Below are positions 53,038 through 60,269 of a stretch of 64,000 nt of DNA, one piece after another; within the stretch, counting starts at the first letter, position 1, and each line of letters starts with the position of its first letter. The DNA is from Phycisphaerae bacterium (GTDB lineage Bacteria; Planctomycetota; Phycisphaerae; Sedimentisphaerales; Anaerobacaceae): positions 59,248 through 123,247 of the forward strand of contig JAIPFM010000030.1 in the NCBI GenBank assembly GCA_021736645.1. Reading direction: 5' to 3'. The notes beneath the pieces were generated by a model. It was given only the letters and a program-made list of their open reading frames with translations. It did not search any database and was not told the origin of the DNA. The translations under genes were made by a program, and so were the position numbers.

Positions 53038-54930
53038 ATGAAGAAAAGCGATGCCACGTGGATCGACCAGAATGTCCCGTCACTTCGCCACAAGCTTATT
53101 GCCACAGTGTCCATGGAAGGGTATATCCCAGAACTGACCGGTGATGCGCGAGAAGCCAACACCAAAGGCGGGCTGGGCGTGTACTTTGGTGACAAACTCG
53201 AAGGCCTTGCAGCCACAGGCATGCACAATGCCCTGGGGTGCATGCCGTTGTACCACAAACGTCTCGTCCAGTACATCCACCATGGACGCCAGACGCTCTC
53301 CTACAAGGACGTCTCCTATAAAGATCAACCTCTGGTCCAGGTCATGGACGAAGACGATCACCCCATGCGACTGGAAGTCTGGGGATTCAACACCTACAAT
53401 CCCAGCCAGGAAGTACGCTACGACGTTGATGTCTACTGTGTCAACCGGGGCGGTACGCCTTTGTATATGTTCAACTGTCCGGACGTGTTCGATGTCCTGT
53501 ATCCGGACAATGCCACGCACCAGAACGGGCGCCGGCATCGTTTCCTCCAGGAGACCGTGTTTGCCCAGTGCGTGACCAAGCTGTTCAAGGAGCTTCGCCT
53601 CGTGCCGGATGCCCTGCTCATCAATGAGGGCCATGTGGCTGTCGCCGCCGCCATGACACGGGGTGACCCGACCTTTGAAAAGACCGCCATTATCTACACC
53701 AATCATACGGTCGTCCCTGCCGGCCTGGAAGTCTTTGACATCAGCGAACTGGCCAGCAACGATGAAGGACGCGCCAGATATCTGATGCGTTTCCCGCCGA
53801 ACAGCTGGCAATGGCTGTGGAAGAAATTTATCGTGGAATCCGACGGAAAAATCATGATTGATTTTTCCAAGGGCGCCCTGGAAATCTGTAGTGCCGCCAA
53901 TGCCGTCAGCGCCGAACATGCTCGTGTGACACGGGCCCTGTTTCCCGGACAAAAGAGACACATAGTCCCTATTCTGAATGGATCAGGTGACACCTGGGTC
54001 CTGAACGAGCTGTTGAGTATGGAACAGGAAGGCGTGACACCCGCGCCGGAGGATCTGATGACCTTCACGCAGCTCGGCAAGCGTCAGGCCTTTGATGAAA
54101 TTCGGAAACGGACTTCCGGCCTGACCAATCGCTGGGGTGACGTCATCAGCGAACACGGGATCGAACTCGATCTGAATAAACCGACACTGTGGCTCGTGCG
54201 CCGCATGGTGGAATACAAGAGTCAGTACCCGATTCTCAAAGACATCGTACATGTCATCTGTGCAGACCGTGACCAAACCGTGGATACCCTGTGGGGCCCC
54301 ATGCAGGGGCTGGGCATGCAGGTCGTGATCGGTGGTATCGCACCGCAGGACGCCCATGAAGAATACTGGGTCGAAGAATTTCTTGAATGGATGGAATACC
54401 CCAATCTGGAAGGACGCTTTGTGTTTGTGCCGGGATGTGACACGCATCTGCTCAGATACCAGGCCATCGGTGCGGACATCTGCGTCAACTGTCCTCAGCC
54501 CAACAAAGAGGCCTGCGGGACCAGCGATCAGCGCAGCGCACGCAACGGCAATCTGAATATTGCCATGTACAGCGGCGGACCGCCGGAATACCTGGAAGAC
54601 CACAAAAGCGGGATGCTCATTGGGCCCTACATCAACAACAAGGAATTCTACGAAGTGGCGCCCAAAGATGTATTGGACAGACTGAGCACCCTGTCAGAAT
54701 TGTACTATGCACATCACGAACAGGGTGACACGCGATGGCAAAACATGAAACTCCAGGCGTATCTGTCCAGCGAAAAGGTCACCGCCAAGGCCATGGAGGC
54801 CCGGTATGCCTATGTCTATGCCCAGGCCATTTCAGACCGTCAAAAGAATCTTACCCCCGAACAGCTCTGTGACACCATGCCTCTGTATCAAATAAAGGCA
54901 CGCACCAAGTTCCAGGGAAGAATTGCCTAA
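53038..54930 (+). CDS. Glycogen phosphorylase (GT35)-like protein with the PLP lysine replaced by arginine
   Basis: The 630-residue protein follows the alpha-glucan phosphorylase fold. ATVSMEGYIPELTG and TKGGLGVYFGDKLEGLAATG (family SGGLGVLAGDHLK) stand near residues 18-60, the NEGHVAVAAAMT motif near 200, TNHTVVPAGLEVFD near 222, and the C-terminal VPGCDTHLLRYQAIGADICV. The PLP-lysine segment, normally EASGTSGMKAALNG, reads EACGTSDQRSARNG, putting R499 at the lysine position, and the GKAHP-like phosphate segment reads GGIAPQDAH. The usual PLP chemistry is therefore unlikely. It may be a glucan-binding or regulatory protein or a PLP-independent transferase. GGAG lies nine bases before the ATG at 53038. 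Confidence 0.82.
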   Translation: MKKSDATWIDQNVPSLRHKLIATVSMEGYIPELTGDAREANTKGGLGVYFGDKLEGLAATGMHNALGCMPLYHKRLVQYIHHGRQTLSYKDVSYKDQPLVQVMDEDDHPMRLEVWGFNTYNPSQEVRYDVDVYCVNRGGTPLYMFNCPDVFDVLYPDNATHQNGRRHRFLQETVFAQCVTKLFKELRLVPDALLINEGHVAVAAAMTRGDPTFEKTAIIYTNHTVVPAGLEVFDISELASNDEGRARYLMRFPPNSWQWLWKKFIVESDGKIMIDFSKGALEICSAANAVSAEHARVTRALFPGQKRHIVPILNGSGDTWVLNELLSMEQEGVTPAPEDLMTFTQLGKRQAFDEIRKRTSGLTNRWGDVISEHGIELDLNKPTLWLVRRMVEYKSQYPILKDIVHVICADRDQTVDTLWGPMQGLGMQVVIGGIAPQDAHEEYWVEEFLEWMEYPNLEGRFVFVPGCDTHLLRYQAIGADICVNCPQPNKEACGTSDQRSARNGNLNIAMYSGGPPEYLEDHKSGMLIGPYINNKEFYEVAPKDVLDRLSTLSELYYAHHEQGDTRWQNMKLQAYLSSEKVTAKAMEARYAYVYAQAISDRQKNLTPEQLCDTMPLYQIKARTKFQGRIA

Positions 54931-54954
54931 CACCAAATAACGGCACGCCAGCCG

Positions 54955-56619
54955 TCATAATGATTCGACAAGGCTTGTCTTTCGGGGCAAGCCTTTTCGA
55001 TTATTTGTGGTGAACGACCAGACAGGGCTGAGGCTGGACCCTTCTACCGTATGAGCCTGCACCTGCCAGAAATAGGTCGTACTGGGTTCAAGATCCCTGG
55101 GGGTAAAGCAGGACACATTCAGTTGGGAAGCCACCTGAGTCAGGGCATCAGGAGCCAGCCCCATGGAGACATCAAAGACAGGAATGAGGTGACTGAAGTG
55201 GGTCGCTCGCGTCACCCACTCCCAGCCGTCACAGAGCCCCGCTTCATCCGGGCAGATCAAAGCACAGTCACAGCGCCCCTCGTAGGCCTCACCCGGGATA
55301 AAATCATCATTGTAACTGGCAAACAGGATGCCCTCCACCTCCAGTGTGTCGGGATGCACGACAGGCGACCCGGAACTGCCGCCATTGACGTCCAGATCTG
55401 TTTCAAAATACGATGGATCACGGTTGTCGAGGACCTGACCATGGTCGCTGTACTTCCGGGGCAGTCCCAGCGGATGACCAATGACCAGCAGATCGTTCAC
55501 GTCATCTGCCAACTGTCCCTGCCTGCGCAACGGCAAGGGTGACCGACCCGTGACTGCCCGATCCAACTGCACCAGGGCCCAATCGGGCATACCATCGTTA
55601 AAGGCCAAAACCTTCTCCATCGTATAGATATTGTCCGGGTCCACAATGACGGCCGGTGTGTTGGCATCGGCCATCACAAAGTCAAAGACCACCACCTTGT
55701 CCAGACCGTAGTCGTTTGCGCAGGACACCACGTGGCCGGCAGTCGCCAGGATCTGAGGGGCGACCAGAAACCCTGTGGCCGATCCGGGTGCAGGTTGATC
55801 ACGGAACCGTTCTTCCGGGCAGAGCAACCGTCCGGTCAACACGGCGTACTCTTCTCCAAGTGACCCGCTGAACAGGGTGACTGTCCCATCCCCATTGTCC
55901 AGGATGTTTTCCGGAACCATCAACATGGCCACAGCCTGACCGACGGCCAATCGGTTGGCATCCTCCACGTCATACTCGTCCACACGGTTGTCCTCACCGT
56001 AAATGGTCATGGGCGTCATCATCGAAGGCGCCGCAATTTGCAGTGACACAATCGGTGACTGGCCGAGAGCAGGTTCCGTGCCGTCCCAGCAGAGCATCGT
56101 GGCCGGACTGATGTCCCGGGCCTGATCCGCGGGATACGGATCAAGAGACGTCAACAGGGCAGTGTCGCTGACCTGTGACACCAGAAGGGTATAATTTCCA
56201 CTGGTCTGTGCATACCCGGCCACGCGAATCAACCATTGCGTACCTGAGGCCACAGGCATCATGATCTGAGGCTGGCCAAAACAGGTCATATCACTGCACG
56301 CCAGTTCCGCCATGCTGCAGGGATCAAACACACTGAGAATCGAATCGAATGTACTGCTGATCACCTCAACCTTGAACAGACCGTCTCGGGGGGCAGTGAA
56401 ACGATGCCACACGTCCCGGCTGTCCCGGATGCCGCAATGACTCAAGGCCTCTCCCGTGGCTTCGCGGCTGGTACCTGAATAGACCTCGTCCAACCGGATC
56501 TCGACGGCCTGATTCGGATCATCGTGAACAGGAGCCGCCAGGCCCACGATGACCCCGGTATGAAGAACCACAAATATGGCCAATAATCTAGACAGTAATT
56601 GCTGCACGCAGAAACCCAT
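54955..56619 (-). CDS. Secreted trypsin-like serine protease with N-terminal beta domain
   Basis: The 554-residue precursor has a signal peptide (ending near VGLAAPV). A pre-peptidase C-terminal-like sandwich covers about 35-150 (DVWHRFTAPRDGLFKVEVIS, FDSILSVFD, then SGNYTLLV). The chymotrypsin-fold protease covers about 240-470, with the catalytic histidine in ATAGHVVSC, the aspartate in MPDWALVQLD and the serine in LDVNGGSSGSPVV. An Fn3-like end (TTYFWQVQAHTVEGSSLSPVW) completes it. Cysteine pairs around CRC and CALICPDEAGLC suggest disulfides. The ATG at 56619 was taken, since the TTG two codons earlier has no ribosome binding site. Substrate unknown. Confidence 0.88.
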   Translation of the reverse strand: MGFCVQQLLSRLLAIFVVLHTGVIVGLAAPVHDDPNQAVEIRLDEVYSGTSREATGEALSHCGIRDSRDVWHRFTAPRDGLFKVEVISSTFDSILSVFDPCSMAELACSDMTCFGQPQIMMPVASGTQWLIRVAGYAQTSGNYTLLVSQVSDTALLTSLDPYPADQARDISPATMLCWDGTEPALGQSPIVSLQIAAPSMMTPMTIYGEDNRVDEYDVEDANRLAVGQAVAMLMVPENILDNGDGTVTLFSGSLGEEYAVLTGRLLCPEERFRDQPAPGSATGFLVAPQILATAGHVVSCANDYGLDKVVVFDFVMADANTPAVIVDPDNIYTMEKVLAFNDGMPDWALVQLDRAVTGRSPLPLRRQGQLADDVNDLLVIGHPLGLPRKYSDHGQVLDNRDPSYFETDLDVNGGSSGSPVVHPDTLEVEGILFASYNDDFIPGEAYEGRCDCALICPDEAGLCDGWEWVTRATHFSHLIPVFDVSMGLAPDALTQVASQLNVSCFTPRDLEPSTTYFWQVQAHTVEGSSLSPVWSFTTNNRKGLPRKTSLVESL

Positions 56620-56932
56620 TCTCAATAGTCATCACCCATGAGCCCCTATTATAGCAAATGCGGTCCGGATTCCGTGTCAAAAAAAACGTGTTACTTTCGC
56701 AAAGTGAGGCACTTCGCTAAAGCGGTTCAGAGTGCACGTCCACCAAGGGACCTCTGGCCGGGGTTCCAGGTTCACAGTTCATCAAGTCAAGCAGCTTTAT
56801 TTTGGCCAAAGTCTTGTAGCGAGTGAGAATCGTATCAACAGAAGCCGCTACCATCGCAACTTTTTTTTGACAAGATAGACAAATCCGGGGGTGCGGCATA
56901 GTCTATACTTGTGAACCGGTAAAAACCTGTGG
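56620..56932. other. Divergent intergenic region between the protease and second ECF sigma genes
   Basis: The region holds a single GGTTCCAGGTTCACAGTTC copy (56762-56780), related to the guaB-guaA repeat, and a weak promoter-like pair TAGACA and TAGTCT with 17 bases between them (56876-56904) before the sigma gene. No reading frame was supported. Confidence 0.4.
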
Positions 56933-57481
56933 ATGACTGGCTTGGACAAGACAACGAGAGATAAGGCGATTCAGACGGCTTTGGCTTCAGGCGACCCTGT
57001 GGCAGTGGAATGGCTCTGGGAGGATTATTCAGAGGATCTGTTTGCATTTTTGTGTGGTTTTCTGGGGCGTCGCCCGGAGGCTGAGGACTGCCTGCAGCAG
57101 GTGTTCATCACACTGGTGCAGAAACGTGATCGGCTGGCCCAGGCCCGGAGCTTGAAGGCGTATCTGTTTCAGATGGCCAGGAACGAAGCCCGGACACTGC
57201 TGAAGCGTGTCTCATCACGGACCCCGGCGTCATTGCAGACGGATTGGCTTGTCACAGGCAGCTCTGAAGTGGGTCTTGACCTGCGCGACCAGATGGTCTG
57301 GGCGTTGAATCAACTGCCTGAGAAACAGAGAACCGTACTCGTCTTTAAACTATATCGTGAACACACCTTTTTGGAGATCAGTGACATGCTTGGGCTTTCA
57401 CCAAATACCGTGGCCAGTCAGTATCGTTATGGTCTGGCCAGGCTGCGAACCCTGCTGGGGGACAAGATCCATGAGTCATGA
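56933..57481 (+). CDS. ECF (sigma-70 family) RNA polymerase sigma factor
   Basis: The 182-residue protein shows region 2 at about 25-90 (WEDYSEDLFAFLCGFLG, AEDCLQQVFITLVQ, LKAYLFQMARNEARTLLKR) and region 4 at about 125-175 (LPEKQRTVLVFKLYREHTFLEI, then SDMLGLSPNTVASQYRYGLARL). It controls an unknown regulon. The next gene starts inside its last codons (overlap 57471-57481), so the two are translationally coupled. The ATG has only a weak Shine-Dalgarno; a later start is possible but would cut region 2. Confidence 0.88.
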   Translation: MTGLDKTTRDKAIQTALASGDPVAVEWLWEDYSEDLFAFLCGFLGRRPEAEDCLQQVFITLVQKRDRLAQARSLKAYLFQMARNEARTLLKRVSSRTPASLQTDWLVTGSSEVGLDLRDQMVWALNQLPEKQRTVLVFKLYREHTFLEISDMLGLSPNTVASQYRYGLARLRTLLGDKIHES

Positions 57482-57881
57482 AGCACACATTGAACGCCTT
57501 GCCAAATCGTTTCGGCTCAATGGCCCATCAGAGTCCCTGAAACAACAGGTCCTGACCTCAGCCCGTTCCGTCTGGGCAGCCCCGGACGGGACGAAGGGAC
57601 ACGCTGACTCACTCAAGCCCTACTTTGCCGCTTTGGCTGCCACCGTGCTGATGCTTATCTCCGTGAATGCCACTGGCAACTATGCCGCACAAAGCAGACA
57701 ATCTAACGATTATGTGGTGACTGTACGCCCCTGTCAGACCTCTCAGTTCAATGAAGAATTGAGTGCCAATCTGCCTTACGGGCGAAGCATGGCCCTGTGC
57801 ATTGTGGGTGTCAGTCGTGCACAGGGGAAGAACTACTTCCATCAATTGCAGACGTTGTTGTCACAAGGAGCTTCCTTATGA
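57471..57881 (+). CDS. Small membrane protein coupled to the ECF sigma factor; putative anti-sigma factor
   Basis: The 136-residue protein has a cytoplasmic N-terminal part (about 1-45, MSHEAHIERLAKSFRLNGPS), one membrane helix (about 48-66, YFAALAATVLMLISVNATG) and a small external domain. This size and topology, with overlap of both neighbouring genes, fit an anti-sigma factor, but no zinc motif or known anti-sigma domain was recognised. The ATG at 57471 follows GGGGGA by eight bases; its TGA overlaps the ATG of the next gene. Confidence 0.7.
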   Translation: MSHEAHIERLAKSFRLNGPSESLKQQVLTSARSVWAAPDGTKGHADSLKPYFAALAATVLMLISVNATGNYAAQSRQSNDYVVTVRPCQTSQFNEELSANLPYGRSMALCIVGVSRAQGKNYFHQLQTLLSQGASL

Positions 57882-59203
57882 AAGATAAAACGAAGAAAAG
57901 GATAAAACGAGTCCTTGTTGTGATCGTGGTTCTCGGCGTGATCTATGCCTTGGCGTTGGGCATAGGTCTGGCCAAACTGCATAACGTACATCATGCCTTA
58001 AAAGCCAGTGGACGTCCCATGACACTCGACGCCGTGATTCCCGCACCCGTTGCCGATTACGAAAACGCCGCCCTGCTCTACAGCAGTGCCATCGCGCTGC
58101 TCAAGGCCGAACCTGCGGACGAAGTGTCTCTGATGGAGCATCTGAAAACTCTCCTCAAGACTGTTCAGGCCGATGAGCCCAATGAAGCCGCGCTCCAGGA
58201 AATAGACCGCTGGCTCGACACCGATCTCATGAAGGAATCCTTCTCTCTCGTCAAAAAAGGCACGCAGCGTTCGGATTGTCGCTTCGACCTGGACTATGAA
58301 GACGGCTTTGACATTCAAATGACGCATCTGCAAGGGCTCAGAACGCTCATGCGTCTCATGGCACGTCAGGCAGAGCGTCTGGCATTGCAGGCGCAGTACG
58401 ACCAGGCCTGGCAGCTCACAGAGACCATGGCCCGGTTTGCCGAAGCCTCGCGTGAGGAACCCCTGCTGATCAATCAACTGGTGAGAATCGCGCAGATCAA
58501 TGTCGTACTCGAGGCCATTGAGACACTCTGCAGGACGTCCATTCCGTCCAAGGCACAGGCTGTCACACTCGACCATCTGTTTATCTCATTTGCATCCAGG
58601 GAGCCCATGGCAAAGGCCCTGGATGGAGAACGGCTGATATGCGACAGCACGATCTTTGGCTCACGTGACCGCACCCAGCTCTACCGGGTCCTGGAAATGC
58701 CCGGCGATTCAGAACGTTTTCTTTTGGCTGCGTACATGCGTCTTGCCAGGCCCGTGCTTCTGGCCGACCGCGCCTACTACCTTCGTGTTATGGATACGGT
58801 AAGCCGGTTGTATGAAACACCGTATGCGTCCCTCACAAAGACGGCCTTTGACATCACCGAAGATCCTCCAGCCTGCTATCTGATCACCCGCATGTTCCTG
58901 CCTGCATACTATCGCGTTTACGAGCTGAACACCACCATGGTCGCCCGTCTTCGCATCACAAAAATCGGCCTGGACCTGATAGAACATCGCCAGGCCCAAG
59001 ACACCTTTCCGGACACATTGAAAGACTGGCCTCAAGATGTCATTGAGGATCCGTTTACCGGTGCCTCTCTGATCTATCACAAAGAGGCCAACGGCTTTCT
59101 CCTGTACAGCCTCGGGCCGAACAAGGTCGACGACGACGGCCAGGTCAACACCAAAGACAAACGAGAAGGTGACATTGCCTGGCACTACAGCCAGCCGCAA
59201 TAA
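57878..59203 (+). CDS. Membrane protein with pseudopilin-like C-terminal segment, unknown function
   Basis: The 441-residue protein has a lysine-rich start, one membrane helix (RVLVVIVVLGVIYALALGIG, about residues 11-30), a long helical external domain (about 60-370) without recognisable motifs, and a C-terminal segment with FPDTLKDWPQDVIEDPFTG and NGFLLYSLGPNKVDDDG. That last part closely resembles the C-terminal calcium loop of type II secretion major pseudopilins (GspG-like), found at the end of many large planctomycete membrane proteins. The start is an ATGA overlap with the putative anti-sigma gene, with AAGGAG upstream, so all three genes form one operon and may share a stress or secretion role. 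Confidence 0.75.
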   Translation: MKDKTKKRIKRVLVVIVVLGVIYALALGIGLAKLHNVHHALKASGRPMTLDAVIPAPVADYENAALLYSSAIALLKAEPADEVSLMEHLKTLLKTVQADEPNEAALQEIDRWLDTDLMKESFSLVKKGTQRSDCRFDLDYEDGFDIQMTHLQGLRTLMRLMARQAERLALQAQYDQAWQLTETMARFAEASREEPLLINQLVRIAQINVVLEAIETLCRTSIPSKAQAVTLDHLFISFASREPMAKALDGERLICDSTIFGSRDRTQLYRVLEMPGDSERFLLAAYMRLARPVLLADRAYYLRVMDTVSRLYETPYASLTKTAFDITEDPPACYLITRMFLPAYYRVYELNTTMVARLRITKIGLDLIEHRQAQDTFPDTLKDWPQDVIEDPFTGASLIYHKEANGFLLYSLGPNKVDDDGQVNTKDKREGDIAWHYSQPQ

Positions 59204-59368
59204 ACCAGGGTGTACTACGTCTTCTGCTTGGTCCTGAGAATGGTTTTCCGCAGATAGTGATACAGCGGTGAGCACAGGGCAAAATCCTGGATAAGGGTGT
59301 CGACCAGTGCAGGCCCCAGAATTGTTTTGTCAATCTTGCGCTTACAGGAGAGGTAGAAGCTCTTGTGA

Positions 59369-59842
59369 CTAACGAGGATTGGGCACGGAATAATGTCCGT
59401 GCAGGACCTTCCACTGCCCGTCACGCAGGACAAAGACCATGGATACGGCAAATTTGGAGTCAAAGGTCCGACCATCTGTCAGTGTGACTTCTGTGGTTCC
59501 GGTACCGGTCAACAACGCGGATTCTGAAGACAAGACTGTGACAAAGGTCTGATCATAGGTGCGGGTAACCTTTGACAGTCCTTCATACCCTTTCCTCACG
59601 GCATCATAGGCCTCATTACTGGTCTTGAACAGGATCCCGTCCTGGATGATCATGCCATTGTCAAAATCCAGGATACAGTCAAAGAAGGTGTCCACATCCA
59701 GGCCGGAATCCGTCATTTGCTGATGTACCTTGAGCACGGCCTGCCTGATGACGTCTTCATTGTCCACGGAACCGCTGCCTGCCTGAAATGCCGCCACACA
59801 GGTCATGCATAGCAATGTCAAACCAATCACTGTCTTTCGCAT
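59369..59842 (-). CDS. Secreted SnoaL/NTF2-like (DUF4440-type) protein
   Basis: The 157-residue precursor has a signal peptide (MRKTVIGLTLLCMTCVAAFQ) and a small alpha+beta cone fold: VDTFFDCILDFDNGMIIQDG, then VRKGYEGLSKVTRTYDQTFVTVL, TGTGTTEVTLTDGRTFDSKFAVSM, and VFVLRDGQWKVLHGHYSVP, the usual end of SnoaL/DUF4440 proteins. Such proteins bind or act on small hydrophobic compounds; the substrate is unknown. AAAGGTG precedes the ATG. Confidence 0.8.
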   Translation of the reverse strand: MRKTVIGLTLLCMTCVAAFQAGSGSVDNEDVIRQAVLKVHQQMTDSGLDVDTFFDCILDFDNGMIIQDGILFKTSNEAYDAVRKGYEGLSKVTRTYDQTFVTVLSSESALLTGTGTTEVTLTDGRTFDSKFAVSMVFVLRDGQWKVLHGHYSVPNPR

Positions 59843-59880
59843 GAGTCACCTTTCTTAATTCTGAAGTTATGCAAACTTCA

Positions 59881-59946
59881 AGTTTTCAGATAACCGTTTA
59901 CGGTGCAAAAAATACGTCTTTCTGAAAACTGCCTACTGAAAACTGA
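59881..59946. repeat. Intergenic nested palindrome built from CTGAAAACTG repeats
   Basis: AGTTTTCAGA (59881-59890) and TCTGAAAACT (59921-59930) form a perfect 10-bp inverted repeat around an inner ACCG-TTTA-CGGT hairpin, and a second CTGAAAACTGAA copy follows at 59936-59946. The layout matches the elements near 34.1, 35.8 and 39.0 kb, although the sequence differs. Confidence 0.65.
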
Positions 59947-60198
59947 ACACCACAGGGCTTTCTGCAAAAGTCCTGTTCATTGTCAACGGTCTGGGGAACA
60001 ACAGAAAGAAAAAAGGAGGGGGCTGATCCTTGCGGGTAGACAGGAGGTTGTTTTAGGTCTCAGCCCCTCCGTCAGATACCTTGAGAAACCTAAGCTAAAT
60101 AGTAACTGCTCGAGAGTCTCTCAAACTGCACCATTCACGGTAGTATTAATTATGCGTTTTTCTCGGTCCTTTGTCAACCCGCAGGCCAAATTGGACTC

Positions 60199-60240
60199 AA
60201 AAAAAACGTGCTGCCTCGAAATCCCTTCGAAACAGCACGT
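60199..60240 (-). terminator. Rho-independent terminator of the secretin operon
   Basis: On the minus strand ACGTGCTG pairs with CAGCACGT around a loop that itself pairs TTTCGA-type bases; a run of T corresponding to 60205-60199 follows. Confidence 0.8.
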
Positions 60241-60269
60241 TATTGGCGTTCATTTGGCTAAATGCTCAC

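Larger units (their letters stand above)
59843..60269. other. Intergenic region between the NTF2-like gene and the secretin gene
   Basis: This 427-base region carries the AGTTTTCAGA palindromic element (59881-59946) and the terminator of the secretin operon (60199-60240). A reading frame at 59903-60310 runs through both and is not a gene. Confidence 0.5.

Noticed and set aside
59215..59475. Minus-strand frame reading through the 3' side of the NTF2-like gene
   Set aside because: The last 50 codons look protein-like and might be a gene remnant, but no family was recognised and the upstream half overlaps a real gene in another frame.
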